64,000 nt of DNA from Hedera helix (GCA_947179155.2 OX359285.1:11961010-12025009), one strand, 5' to 3'. Positions 32,460 through 44,776 are shown, counted from the first letter of the stretch. The notes: a model not told the origin generated them from the letters alone. Translations and numbers: made by a program.

Positions 32460-33295
32460 GAGTTGTTAAGGAAAGGGTGTATAAGATATTTGGCTCATGT
32501 GGTTGATACTCAGAGAGTGAGATCAGAAATAGGTCAAATACCTATAGTAAAAGATTATGCGGATGCATTTCCAGATAAATTGTCGGGTCTTTTGCCGAAT
32601 AGGGAGATCGGATTTGTAATAAACCTTGTACCAGGAACAGCGTCAGTTTCGAAGGCACCATACAAAATGGCTCAAGTCGAATTGAAAGAGTTGATGTTTC
32701 AACTGTAGGAATTATTGGACAAAAAATATATCCAACTAAGTGTGTCTCTTTAGGGAGCACTAGTCTCATTTATAAAGAAAAATGATGGATTACTAAGGCT
32801 TTGTATCGGCTTTAGAGAGTTGAACTAAGTAACAATTAAGAATAAGTACTTGTAACCAAGGATCGATGATTTGTTTGACCAACTATGGGGAGTAAAGTAT
32901 TTCTCGAAGATAGACTTGAGAAGTGATTATCATCAGTTGAAGGTGAGACCTGAAGATATACCTAAAACAGCATTTAGAACTCGTTATGGTCATTACGAGT
33001 TTTTGGTGATGTCTTTTGGTTTAACAAATGCACCAATTGTGTTTATATCTTTGATGAGTAGAGTATACAAGCAATATTTAGACAAATTTGTGGTGGTGTT
33101 CATCGACGATATTGTAATTTATTCAAAGACTCATGAAGATCACGCGGAACATTTAAGAATACCATTGGAAAAGTTGAGAGAAGCACAACTGTATGCGAAA
33201 TTTTTGAAATGCAATTTTTTGCTGCAAATGGTGCAATTTTTAGGGCATGCGATTGATAAGGAAATGATATCAGTGGATCGGGCAAAGGTAGAAGC
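32460..33295 (+). pseudogene. pol: Chromovirus reverse transcriptase, 3'-truncated
   Basis: Begins with VKDYADAFPDKLSGLLPNRE and continues through VSFIKKNDGLLRLC, VKYFSKIDLRSDYHQLKV, FLVMSFGLTNAPIVF and the intact catalytic box FIDD (33099-33110), then FLGHAIDKEMISVDRAKVEAL. Stops include TAG after MFQL (32706) and several between 32750 and 32860. The sequence ends at 33295 where the LTR at 33296 begins. RNase H and integrase are absent from the window. Confidence 0.85.
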
Positions 33296-36200
33296 TTTAA
33301 TATTCCAAACTTTCGAGAGAGTTGTAATTCGACTTTATATGAATAAATAAAGATTAAATTACATCTTATATGTATTATGGAATCTTCGTTATTGTTTATT
33401 TTTGTGTTTTGGTTTGAGTATCCAACCTTAATACAAAAAAGGAGAATTAAAAGTTTTTTTTTTCAAAAATCTAAAAAGAGGATAAAACCTAAACCCTAAA
33501 CCCTAAAAAACCTAACTAGGCTCCTAAGCGAAATGTGTACGTCGAAATGGCATTCTGCTTCAGGATTCATCTTTCCCACACTTTGAAAACACAGTTTAGC
33601 CGATAAAAGTTTTTCTGAAAAAATGCGACGGGAATAGGACAAAATAGGGAAAAGATATAAATATTTTTTTTGCCTTTTTAATCGTCTAACCATTTTCTGA
33701 GAAATGATTGTCGAAAATACTATTCATCGAAAAACGTGCAATGTCTTTTTGACTTTTCACTTCACAAAATAGTGTTTATTCGGAACAAAACTTTATGATA
33801 TCTGACTTTTAAATAAGTAAAGATCAATTCAATCGGAATACTTAGAAATGAACTAGGTTAGAGATAACTAGATTAAGAAACCTAATCTAGACCTAAATTT
33901 AGTTATAAATTAATTAAATTAGGTAACTAATTAACCTAATTAGGTTATTAACACTAATCCGATTGAGATTGAACTAGGTTAGGGTAACTAGATTATCATT
34001 TAACCTAACTAGGATTAAGGTTAATTAAGCTAAAGGGTAACCTAATCTATATGTTAAACTAATTAGTCAATTAATAACCTAATCGACTAATCAAGTTCCT
34101 AGCTCTATTACTAGTTAACCTAATCATGACTAAGCTAGATTATCAAAATGACTAAACTAACCTTAATCAAGCTTGGTAAAAGACCTTGACTGACCCCTTA
34201 ATTAATTTGTTCCTTATGACTTGAGCAAGTCGTTGTTATGTCTATTTCACTTTATAGTTAGAAATAAAAGCTCAAGAACGCATGTACGATTGTCATTCTC
34301 CGTGTTCTTCACGTGTTCTTGAGCTTTTCTTGATTTTGCAGTAGTTATAATGTCGAATTTCATTTCATAGTTTAAAGATTAAGAACGAACGCCGTAGTTA
34401 TGTACGATTGTCGTTCTCTATGTTCTTCGTATGTTCTTGAGTAATTATTATAAATTATTATAATTCAATTTACAAGCCGTTATAATGACCCAATTTTGTC
34501 AATTATAAAATGTTATAATCATATATGTAAGCATTTATAATGCTCAAAATATTTCAAGTATGAAATTCAAAAGCTCAATAACATGAGTCGTTACCATGTA
34601 CGATTTTTCGTTTTTCGTGTGTTCTTGAGCAAGTCATAATTTCTTACATAAGTAGGTTTATGATTTTGTAATTTAGTGTTATGTGATGATGAAACATGAT
34701 GGCCTTGCTAAATAATGCTTGTGGCATTAAGTTTTAGTAGTCAAAACGAAGAACGATGAAAATTTGTTCTTCGATTCGTTTTTCGTGTTCTTGAGAATAA
34801 GTCATAAATCGTACATAAGTAGGTTTATTATTTTGTCATTTTTATGTTATGAAGTTTTATGGAGTGTTGGAACATGTTATCTTAGCAAATTAATGCTTTG
34901 AGGTATCATGTTTTACCAATCGGATCAAAGAAAGATAAATCTGATATACTCGGAGACTGTTTTTGCTAAAATCTGAAATTTTAAATTTCGAATCTGCCTT
35001 AGTAACCTAAAGGAAAGTTGTAGATCATGAAATTCTAAGCAATTTGGACTCAATAATCACTTCAAAATATTTTTGTATGATAAAGTTATAATTGTCGCAA
35101 TAAAAGAGGTCAAAGTTAAAATATTTTAAGGGCATTCGGATTTTAGGACTTAAAAATGAGTTTTTGAGTTAGCCAACTTTTTAATTAATTTCACCTATGA
35201 AAATAGTCTAGTTAATTTATTCTAAAACTTATTCAAAAGAAAATTTTGATAAACTAACATTTAGGGTTGCGTAACCCTTTTTGTAAACGTTGAATGATTT
35301 CCTAGGAAACCCTAAAACAGTTTCAAGGCAAGTTCTAAACCTTTATGTGTTATTTGTGCAAGTCTTCTATCTCTTGCTATGTGCTAGTTGTGTAGTATTG
35401 TTATAATGATAAATGAGATTTGTAATGTCATGTTGATATGTGATAAATGTTATGTGAAGTCTTTAACTGATATTTGCAAACCTTCTAGTTATGTGTTATG
35501 TTTACAAGTTATGAACATGATTTATATACTTTGTCTGTCAATGTGATATAAATTGTTGAAATGTGAGTTGTATGTGATTTTAAATGGAGAATTATGTTCA
35601 GTCAAGGCATGTTAAAATTTATATGAAAGCATAAACTGTGTATGTGTTATATGTTAGACTTGCTGAGCCGTCGTGTTCATTCTTGTGAATAAAACCTTAT
35701 TTTCAGATTAAAAATGAACGTTAAGAAGATCATGAACGTAAAGATGAAGCGTAGATCAGGTTTTCATGTTTAGTACTTGTATTTCTATAAGTCATAATAA
35801 TTGTTGTAATACAAAGAAACAAACATATAACCGAATATTAAATGAATGAATAAATTATTATCACCAGAATGTTGTTATGTCTTTGTTTTGATATAACTTA
35901 GAAATGTTAAAACTTAACATAGTATTGATAATGATCTATTTATCTGAATGAGGATCGGTAAATAACTTGTGAGTGTTGTACATCCGAGACAGGACTAAGC
36001 AATATTGACTTGTCAAATCCATCGTTAAGGTTCCTCGGACCTAGGTATAACTCATTATTACTATTCTGAACGTTAGATAAGTAGGATTATTGATATGAAG
36101 AGATATCACTATAAACAAATGTGTTTCAAGTGAGAGTTTTAAGTAGTTGGGTAATGTTCTGTACGGAAAGAGAATTTTACACCGAACAAAGATACAACCA

Positions 36201-36598
36201 TTTGTCACGAATAAAGATGCAAACATTTATCATGGGTGAAGATACAAACATTCATCGCGAGATTCTCTGTTCCCAAGAGCCGTCCTAATGATTTAATGCC
36301 GTGGATATTGGAGCATGTAAAGTTATAGAATATTTAAATCTTAAGGTTAAAATGGGACTGTTATATATGGTGTTATCCATTTATACGGATGAAATACAAG
36401 TTGATACTTGTATAAATAATGAGATCGAGATCAAGTTAAGATCCAGGGACAAAGTTAAGAGAAAATTTTAATGTATAGTCTAAAATAAGACTAATTCAAC
36501 CAATATGATTATGAGATCATTGGTTAAGTCAATAGGTGTATGAAATTAACGTACAAAGTCTGCCGCATAGCGAGTGCAGGGATTTTGGGGGCGTTATA
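33296..36598 (+). repeat. Chromovirus LTR (solo or truncated), relative of 1268-4940
   Basis: From 33299 it matches the reverse complement of 1268-4940 (AATATT...GAGAGAGTTGTAAT...GACTTTATATGAATAAATAA) and follows it for about 3 kb. The last 250 bp (36340-36598) differ from that LTR but still end GGGGGCGTTATA. Both ends appear eroded (TTTAATATT for TGTAATATT, TATA for CACA). Flanking 5-mers gaagc and gtaac do not match well, and gypsy RT does not resume beyond 36598, so this boundary probably reflects recombination or deletion rather than a simple insertion. Confidence 0.7.
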
Positions 36599-37054
36599 GT
36601 AACTAAACTTGAACAAAAAAGAAGGATAAATCTGAGTTCAAGGTAGCAAAAGGGGGTGCAGTTATAGGAAAATCCTATAGACCTAGATTTCAAACATGAG
36701 AGGTGTACAAGCTACAAATTTCTTCACAGTCCTAGAATGCAAAACAAATTCTTGGGAGTTCTCACCCTATTTTTATTTCCTACTAAAGTTGAGAATACTT
36801 AACGTGCCATTGCGAGTAGACCATACAAAATAAACCAAAACATATGCTTTGGAAATAACAAGAAAGCTAAAGAAAGAAAAACATATAATATGCGCTAAAC
36901 CCCAAACCAGTAGTAGCAATTTGACAGCAATCAACTTTTTAAATTTCCAAATTGACTAGCCCACAAATTATAACATGAGCAAGCGTTTAATCACTAACAT
37001 TACTTGAGAACCAACCTAGCATATAGCTATGTGGAAACAGATAGGGAAGTATAC

Positions 37055-37133
37055 CTTAGGGCTCAGCTCAGTTGAAGTTACTTCAAAACATCCCTTACGT
37101 TGGACAACAGCTCCTTCAGGTGCATCCTCTACT
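37055..37133 (-). pseudogene. Exon-like block, family uncertain
   Basis: On the minus strand, an acceptor-like TTGTTATTGTAG is followed by 79 open bases encoding EDAPEGAVVQRKGCFEVTST and then ELSPK, and then a donor-like AAG/GTATAC. The block resembles a segment I associate with plant STE20-like kinases (a QRKGRFKVTS-type motif), but the match is short and from memory. No neighbouring exons could be joined to it. It may be one exon of a decayed or captured gene. Confidence 0.35.
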
Positions 37134-37947
37134 ACAATAACAATTAGAATGTAACAAGACTTGAAAAGATTACCAACTCTAAACATGAGTGCTTCACATA
37201 GATAACCAGAACATAAGAACAAATTCAGAAAATTGTAGGTGCATTACCTAGTACAGGATAAAAAATATACTTCTTTGAACAAGACAGTAATGAACTCTAT
37301 GTTTGGAAATGGGTATCTCAGTTTTTCAGAGGTATATTTGGGAAATAACTTGAGAGAAATTCTCCATCTACAGGCTATGAATGAAAGATTAGTGGAGACT
37401 AAGCACATAATTTTACTTTCCATGGACTTTCACTAGCAGTAACTGAAAATGAACATATTAGTATAACTTAACAAGTGTAATACAAGATTAATAATAAAGC
37501 AGTCGAGGAATGGTAGCAGGCATCTCTGTTGAACAGTTCTTAACCAATGACAAAAAGATAATTGACTAGAATTAAACCGTGTTTAGTTTATGTCGCAATA
37601 CCTCTTTTGCATTGTATGTAAAGGCTATTATACCAAGGTGTCTCATTCAACTCACACTGGAAAGAAGTTTTCAAGTTCCAATGCCATTCTATGTAGCAAG
37701 TTCAGTTTAATTAATCATCTTTTAGCAAACATCTTGTATAGTTCTCAAAGTTGTTGAACATATAAAACAGAAACTTCAGCATTCAGCTCCATTCGATTTT
37801 ATCACACAAATGTCAAATAATAAATATTCTTTTCCTTCACAAATTAAAGTTCTTAATTTTTATAGGAAGAAGCTAGTTTTTGGTAAGTTCATCACTGTAC
37901 CCTGACAATTAATGCCACGAAAATTGAATAAACATGAAACATGATTC

Positions 37948-38067
37948 TTACATAGCCTTTTTCCTATCAGAATATTACAATCTCCGGTACACTGATTGCA
38001 ATTAGTTACGAAGGTTTTGGTTTTCCTCAAGCAAATGGTCATACTCAAGAATAAATCCTTCAGAATG
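37948..38067 (-). pseudogene. Terminal exon of a BAP31-like ER membrane protein gene
   Basis: Minus-strand frame of 40 codons: SEGFILEYDHLLEENQNLRN, stop, LQSVYRRL, stop, YSDRKKAM and then TAA at 37948. The pattern EGF-EYD-LLE-NQNLRNQL followed by a KK-containing C-terminus and a terminal Met is that of plant B-cell-receptor-associated protein 31-like proteins, whose cytosolic coiled-coil tail ends with a dilysine-type ER retrieval signal. Two in-frame TAA codons make it a pseudogene. The upstream exons with the three membrane spans are not in the window; an LTR begins at 38405, 338 bp upstream of the exon. An acceptor-like AG (CATTATAAG) precedes 38067. Confidence 0.55.
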
Positions 38068-38806
38068 CTTATAATGGTAAACCTAATGAGGAAGTTTAAA
38101 CAAAGTTCACAATCAAAATATTGGGATTCTAATTAATTTGTTTGTGACAACACTCAATAATGATAAATAGAGTAAACCGATGGCATCAAACAAAATTGTA
38201 AATGTCTAAGTGCACAAAGGCCGTATACTCCAACAGCATAAACCTTAGGAAAAGTAAATTACTACTGATATCTTAATTAATTCACGAAAGAAAATTAATT
38301 CCTGATTTCTTAGCATAAATTTATATTAAAGCAAATTACTACTAAAATCTTAGTGATTAGTAAAGAGAGATAAGTTAGAAATTACTAATGATGTGAGGAT
38401 ATACTGTAATATCCCGGATATTTAAATGAATTAAAAATAAAATATCTAATATTTAATAAAGGTTGGAGTTTGATAACCTAATAGTGGTAGATAAATAGAG
38501 GTCCAAATTAAATTTAATGGACTAACTTAGATATGGTGATATCAAATTTTTGATAAATTAGCAAGTAAAGTGATAATTCAATAAACTTGACTAATAGCAA
38601 GTCTAATTAAATTAAGAGAATTAATTAGTGGAGTTATGTAATTATGCGACGTGGTTGCGTGTAAATTAAATATGAATTTATATGAATATATATATGCGTG
38701 CATATTTTGTAACATAATTTAATGGTTAATTAAATTGTGACAAATAAATAGATTAATATTAAATTAATCTGAATTGAATTAAAAGGTTTATTGTGGAATT
38801 AATTTA

Positions 38807-38807
<1 letters not shown>

Positions 38808-38847
<40 letters not shown>

Positions 38848-38866
38848 GATTATTATTATTATTATT
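38808..38866. repeat. (TTA)n microsatellite
   Basis: About 19 trinucleotide units with one interruption (TGA near 38848), inside the LTR starting at 38405. Confidence 0.9.
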
Positions 38867-40489
38867 CCATTACTTCTAAAATAAATATTATTTTTTTTGC
38901 AGTGTAACCTTTTAGGTTCAATATTAACCCGGTTGTAGAATAAATAAATTGAAACTATTCTTGTAATGACCACGAATTTCATTAGACATTGTAATTATGA
39001 TTATTAAATAATTAGCAATGAATTAAAATTTTTGTATTAACTAATTGTGCATTAGATAATTAAATAAATATACTTGTGTATATGTATATTTATTTAAAGC
39101 AATGAAGCAAAATGTTATAATTAATTAAAGAAAATCTAATTGGATTATATTTTAAATCCAAATGAGTTGTTAAACTAGGTCAATTAAATTTACCTAGTAG
39201 CCCAAGTAATTAAATTAAACTTTAGTCCGTGTAATTAATTAAACAAGCTCAATGCTTATTTTAACTAAAGGTAGCATAGTTATTTAAATGTTAGTCCAAT
39301 GTGTTAATCAAATTGAGCCCAAAATAATTAAATGGATTAGCCCAATATATTTAATCCTAGAGTCCAATGTGGAGCCCAATAGGAAGTCAAAATTGGCAAA
39401 GCTTGTTACATATAAGAATATACATATATAGATGTATATATGCATAATTAAAGTAGAAAAAAAATAAAGGAAAAATGGCTTGGAAAAGACCATTTGGCTG
39501 GTTGGAGGGGCCCCCACTTGGTGGGTTGCTTGATTTTTATGTTGCTTCTAATTTACACAATGACAAGGTCGGCCAACAACCCTAGTCAATCACATGGTCA
39601 TTCAATGGAATAGTAATCCTAATTAACACTAAATTCACCAACACTAGTGAATTAAGAGAGCTAATGAAAGATTAGTATTTGGCTATAAATAAGACACTCC
39701 ACAACCTTGGTGACATTGGTTAGTTCATTTGAATTCCTAGAAAGAAAAATAGAGAGCATTTCCTAGAGAGAAAGAAAGAAACACTTGTGAGCTTAAGAAA
39801 ATAGCTAGATGTTGAACTTGGTGGATGACACAAAGCTTCACAACATACTTTGGTAGAAGAAAAAGAAGAGCATCCAAGACCACAAGATTTAAAAGTGCTC
39901 TAAAGTTCCTATATTTCATTTTTGTAGTCTAAATATGATTTAAACGGTTAAAATATAATTTTAACCGATCAAAAGTTGTTTTGATGGTCTAGAAGTATTT
40001 AACTATGTAATATATGTATATTCATAGTTTGATGTGTTTATATCATGATTTGGTATGTGTATTTTGCTTTAAAATGATAGAAATGTTCATATCGAACTTT
40101 ATCGGTAAAACCCTAACTAAGCATGTGATAATTAATATTGTAATTTGAAATGTACAAGTTAAAAAATGAATTTCTATGACTAGAAAGTTATATATATGAG
40201 TTTTAAAGAAAATCCAACTTGAATCTTTCAAAAATATGTAAAAACAAAAAAGTTATTACTTTTACCGCAAAGTATGTCATTTTGAAACCTTAAGTGGTTC
40301 GATCTTTAATTTGGTGTGCAAACGTTTTCAAAAAAAATGTGATCGAACCATGAAATATTGTAAAACAAGAAGTTAGGAACACATCAACACTGATTTTGTG
40401 ACCTTTGGATGTGTAGATTTCATTTAGTACAAGTTTTAACCAAAATAACTAAAGTTGGAATTTACCAAAACTTGGACACGAAATACCCA

Positions 40490-40605
40490 AGCGCCGGCGG
40501 CGCTACCTCAGTTCAAAATTGAGCACTGACAGCGCTCAAGCATTCTGTTTCTAGCGCCGGCAGCGCTGGAATCAGTTCATTCCGAGCGCCGGCGGCGCTG
40601 GGCCG
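40490..40605. repeat. GC palindrome island in the LTR
   Basis: AGCGCCGGCGGCGCT, AGCGCCGGCAGCGCT and GAGCGCCGGCGGCGCTG, with a partial copy GACAGCGCTC between them, spaced 30-60 bp. The base composition is quite unlike its surroundings. A weaker counterpart lies at 56782-56826 in the related LTR. Confidence 0.8.
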
Positions 40606-40764
40606 GATTCTCAGTTTGTCGGGTCGGGTCAGATCGGTTTTGGCCCGGTTGGGTCGGTCCGGGTCAGAAAATGAAAAATGTTCCAAAAATTATTTTATTA
40701 TTTTTGGACTTAACAAGTGTATTTTTAAAATTAAGGATAGTTGAATTAATAAGTAAAAGAGGAT

Positions 40765-41400
40765 AAATATTATTAAAGATTTAATAATATAAATTAAGTT
40801 AATAAAATATTATTAAATAAATAATAATAATATTAGAAAATTATTAAAATATTATTAAAAGTATAATAATATTATAAGGTCAATAAAATATTATTAAATG
40901 AATAATAATATTAATAAGGGAATAATATATTATTAAATGATTAATAATATTAGACAACTAATAAAATATTATTAAGTAATTAATAATATTAGATAATTAA
41001 TAAAATATTATTAAATGATTAATAATATTAGATAATTAATAAAATATTATTAAATGATTAATAATATTAGATAACTAATAAAATATTATTAAATGATTAA
41101 TGATATTAGATAACTAATAAAATATTATTAAATGATTAATAATATTAGATAATTAATAAAATATTATTAAATGATTAATAATATTAGATAATATTATTAA
41201 ATGTTAATAATATTATATACTTAATAAGATATTACTAAATAGTTAATATTATTAGATAATGAATAAAATATTATTAAATGATTAATAATATTAGTTAATC
41301 TTAGAAGATTTATAAGGTATTATTAAATGATGAATAATACTATAAAGCTAATAAAATATTATTAAATTGTTAATAATATTAGATAATTGTTTGAACTATA
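40765..41400. repeat. Tandem array of perfect AT hairpins
   Basis: Units of about 39-40 bp, most containing AATATTATTAA, a 4-base loop (usually ATGA) and TTAATAATATT, a perfect 11-bp inverted repeat. At least five units near 40970-41200 are almost identical. Loops vary more than arms. Confidence 0.85.
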
Positions 41401-42622
41401 TTAAATAGTTAATATAGGTCCTTTGTGTTTGAAATTTTATCAAATAGTGATAATATTTCCTAAGTGTTTATGTACCCGTAATTATTCAATTATGTGGTTC
41501 ACAAGAGTTATAAAGGTCATTATACTTACAGGTATATGATACTAATTTAAGATCAAACTAATTTAATTGTTAGGTCCGTACAAGGATTATTAAATTAAAT
41601 TGGTTAGCCGTAGACGACGCACGAGGCAAGTTCTTCTTAACCCTAACTTGTATTTATTATTGCAAGTTTTTTTCAACTGTAATTATTATTGAGCAAGTAT
41701 CTACACTCGTAGTTATTTGACAGAGATTAACGTGGATTAATTATCTAAAATTATTCTACATCATTATTTGTTATTGCATTCACACATAGTGTGTTTGCAA
41801 ATGTTATAGTTCATTAATTCAAGAACTGTTTAAGAATGTCTAAGCTAATTGTTTCGGCTAGACAATGTATGTTTAAATTCATCAAATTGAATATTTAAAA
41901 GCTTATCCAAACCAATTGTTGGTGCAGATTCTTATAGTAAGACTGAGAATGAACAACCCTAGTTAAAGGGAATTTTTATTTGTCGGGAAATCGAATTTGC
42001 GCAAGAAATCTAAATGTTATGCATATACATAGGATACAAGAGGTTGATCCCCTCGCGTATCCCGTTTTTCGAGGTGTCAAATATATATATATGTCTGTTC
42101 TACCTTAGTAGCAGTTCATGGTCATTAAAGACCATTCAGTAGTAAAGAGTTAATCCGTTCTTATATTGAAACATTGATTATTGATTTCTTTCACAACTGT
42201 TATTCATTATTGAAAGCCCTAATGATTATTTCCCTTTTTATCATGATATATCTTATGTTGTTGTTTATAAACTTGCTAAGCCATTTAGTTGTTCATTCTT
42301 GCTATATCATGACTTATTTTCAGCTAAGCTTGAATGTTTTAAACAAGACAAAGGCAAGGGAAAAGCAAACGCTTAGATTAGTAGATGCATGCTAGATTTA
42401 AATTACTGTTATGCAATTTTATTGTAAATCTTTTGTATTCCCTTAAGATATGTAATGTTTATGTTAAGGTTAATCGACCTTAGGAAGTCTAGCCTTTTTA
42501 TAAGGAACCTTTTGTATTATTCTGCGAAGTTTAAATGCAATTTATGTATTTAATTGTTAGTAAGTATTGTACAGTGGAAAACTAAACCCGAGGTTATGGA
42601 ACCCGAATTTGGGGCCGTCACA

Positions 42623-43576
42623 ATTCTAATATTATTTATAATAATAAATTAAACTCCTTTAATTTATTTTATAAATAAATACTTATTTATTCCACAATAA
42701 ATGTAAAACCCTTTGGCAGCAAATGACTTTTCGGATAATATGAATATCAATATCTGATCACAAAGAACCTATTCTGCTAACAGCTACCGTACAATTCAAT
42801 CATTCTACCACACAACATCTCAATCAAATATAAGACATGAAATTACTGTCAGGCCTTATTTTATTTGATTATATGTATTTCGATTCCAAAATACACAACT
42901 CTAAATAATGCAAATTAGAAACTCATTTCTAATTTCATTCTGCCTTAGCCAATGACTATTGAGTTATCATTTGTCGAATCACATAAGACATTATTTTTCT
43001 TTACTAGAAGTGGTAGATCATTTGTTGATCATTCACCTATCTCCATGCACAACTTATTATACTCGAACATATCATTTTTTATACCCAAAGAATCTTAAGG
43101 AATATGACAAAGTATAACTATGATGATCTCAAGTGTAAGGATCATTTGTATTACTATCAGATTTGAAACTTCTATTGACATGTAATTAAAACTCCATTAG
43201 GTGTTCAATAAGCGGGTCAGGTTTAGTGAACTTATTATCCAATAAGGACCTACATAATTGCTTTAGTGTTTTCACATAAATGATTATAAGTTCAATAATC
43301 ATCTTCATAAGAACTACCATAGTATGTACTGATATATCTGGATTAACTAATTGTCGTTTTAGTGATCCAACGATTAGGAATATTTTAGTTTTGAGTTATA
43401 AAGAATTTAGATCCCATTAACATAATCAACATTATGATTCTAAAATTATTGCTCCAAAACTATGGGTCTATCCATTTACTTAATTCAACAATCAATCATG
43501 AATAAAAATGTCTTTAAATAAATAAATCTTTTATTAATAATTGTATAAGATTATAAAATATATGCTTATTACTTTT
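42623..43576 (-). repeat. Presumed copia 3' LTR region
   Basis: Lies directly beyond the polypurine-like AGGAGATT (minus strand) of the copia element. It has no coding sequence. There is no recognisable TG start and no matching copy at the other end of the element, so the assignment rests on position only. Confidence 0.35.
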
Positions 43577-43597
43577 AATCTCCTACTTGCACTAAAG

Positions 43598-44776
43598 TCA
43601 ATCACATTGGTATCTAATACCCATCTTCTTTAAGTGATGATTGAACTGCTACTGAGATAATGCTTTAGTAAATGGATCTACAATGTTGTTCTTAGAGTCC
43701 ATTCACTCCATAGTGACGTCTCATCTTTCAATAATTTCTCTAATCAAATGAAATTGTTGCAACACATGTTTAGATTTCTGATGAGACCTGGGTTCCTTGG
43801 CTTGTACAACAGCTTCCGTGTTGTCACCAAATAAAGGCACTGGTCCTTGAATGCTAGGAACCACCCCGAGTTCGGTTACAAACTTTTTCATCCAAACAAC
43901 TTCCTTTGCAGATTCACTTGCAGATATGTAATCTTCCTTTGTCACTGAATCAACAACTATATACTGCTTGGAACTCTTCCAATTCATTGTGCCATCGTTT
44001 ACAGTAAACACATAACCCAAAACGGATTTTATGTTGTCTTGGTCAGTTTGAAAGCTTGAGTCTGTATAGCCCTCTAATTTCAAATCCCATTGTAAATAAA
44101 AAATTCATCCTTAGTTATTTTTAAGTACTTTAGGATATTTTTCATTGTTTTTCAGTGTGCTTATCTAGAATTCGACTGATATCTACTTGACATGCTAAGT
44201 GCATAAGCAACATCTGGTCTAGTACATATCATACCATACATGATAGATCGTATTGCTGAAGCATTTGGTATCTTACTCATATGGTCTCTTTATTCAGATG
44301 TCTTTGGTGCCTGATTCTTGGAGAGATGTATTCCATGGCTCATCAGTATAAGTCCTCTTTTAGAATTTTCCATGTTAAACCTCTTTAACATCAAATCAAT
44401 ATACTTTTCTTGGGTCAAGGCGAGCATCATTTTAGATCAATATCTATAGATTTTTATCCCCAAAATGTAGGATGTTTCTCCTAAGTCCTTCATGGAGAAT
44501 TATTTAGACAACCATATTTTAATTAATTGTAGCATTGAAATATCATTCCCTATCAGTAGTATATCATCAACATATAATACTAGGAATGTAATAACGCTCC
44601 CATTAACCTTCTTGTACACACATGGTTCATCCTCATTTTTGATAAAATTAAACTCTTTGTTTTTCTCATCAAAACATATGTTCCATCTTCGAGAAGCCTG
44701 CTTCAATTCATAAATGGATCATTGTAGCTTACAGACTTGATTTATTACTTCATTGAAAATAAATCCCTTTAGCTGT
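43598..44776 (-). pseudogene. pol: Copia RT (C-terminal part) and RNase H
   Basis: Minus strand from 44776: KGFIFNEVINQVCKLQ, stop, SIYELKQASRRWN, then the catalytic box in FLVLYVDDILLIGND (intact YVDD), YILGIKIYRY, and after gaps the RNase H part LEGYTDSSFQTDQDNIKSVL, WKSSKQYIVVDSVTKEDYIS and HQKSKHV, ending MGIRYQCD before TGA at 43598. Several stops interrupt it. The upstream half of RT lies beyond the insertion, at 50200 and up. The family resembles the Tnt1-like copia group. Confidence 0.85.

Larger units (their letters stand above)
291..33295 (+). mobile_element. Plus-strand chromovirus (Ty3/gypsy), split and 3'-truncated
   Basis: This is a Ty3/gypsy retrotransposon read left to right. 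Its 5' LTR is in two pieces (291-1267 and 28273-29683), separated by a 27-kb insertion. Downstream come a tRNA-Met-type primer site (29687-29699), an acidic/coiled-coil ORF, gag with zinc knuckles, protease and RT, all with stop codons. The body ends inside RT at 33295, where another LTR starts. No integrase, polypurine tract or 3' LTR of this element is visible, and the sequence beyond the abutting LTR does not resume its pol, so the 3' half was lost by deletion or recombination. Lineage is inferred from the LTR end, primer site and RT motifs as Tekay/Del-like. Confidence 0.75.
36599..38404. other. Low-repeat island with gene remnants
   Basis: About 1.8 kb that matches none of the LTR families visible in this window. 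It contains two minus-strand exon-like blocks (37055-37133 and 37948-38067), described separately. The remainder looks like intron or intergenic DNA: AT-rich, without long frames. It is bounded by LTRs on both sides. Confidence 0.5.
38405..42622 (+). repeat. Chromovirus-type LTR, no clear target duplication
   Basis: Begins TGTAATATCCCGG and ends GGGGCCGTCACA; no coding sequence inside. It aligns by eye with 54896-59289 over long stretches (for example 39130-39240 with 55386-55490, and 40200-40450 with 56470-56720). In order it has a TTA microsatellite (38808-38866), TATA-like CTATAAATA (39684), a GC-palindrome island (40490-40605), a GGGTCGGGTC-rich patch (40618-40670), an AT hairpin array (40765-41400) and the conserved hairpin block near 42270-42320. 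Flanking 5-mers tatac and attct differ. Confidence 0.75.

Noticed and set aside
38788..38982. Minus-strand ORF with poly-Ile
   Set aside because: Translation of the TTA microsatellite.
40618..40670. Interstitial telomere-like repeat (GGGTCGGGTC)
   Set aside because: Does not match the plant telomere TTTAGGG and is short and irregular; it is a GC patch shared with the related LTR at 56844.
40765..41400. CRISPR-like array (regular 39-bp units)
   Set aside because: Units are AT dyads without unique spacers, in plant retrotransposon LTR DNA; a tandem hairpin array explains them.
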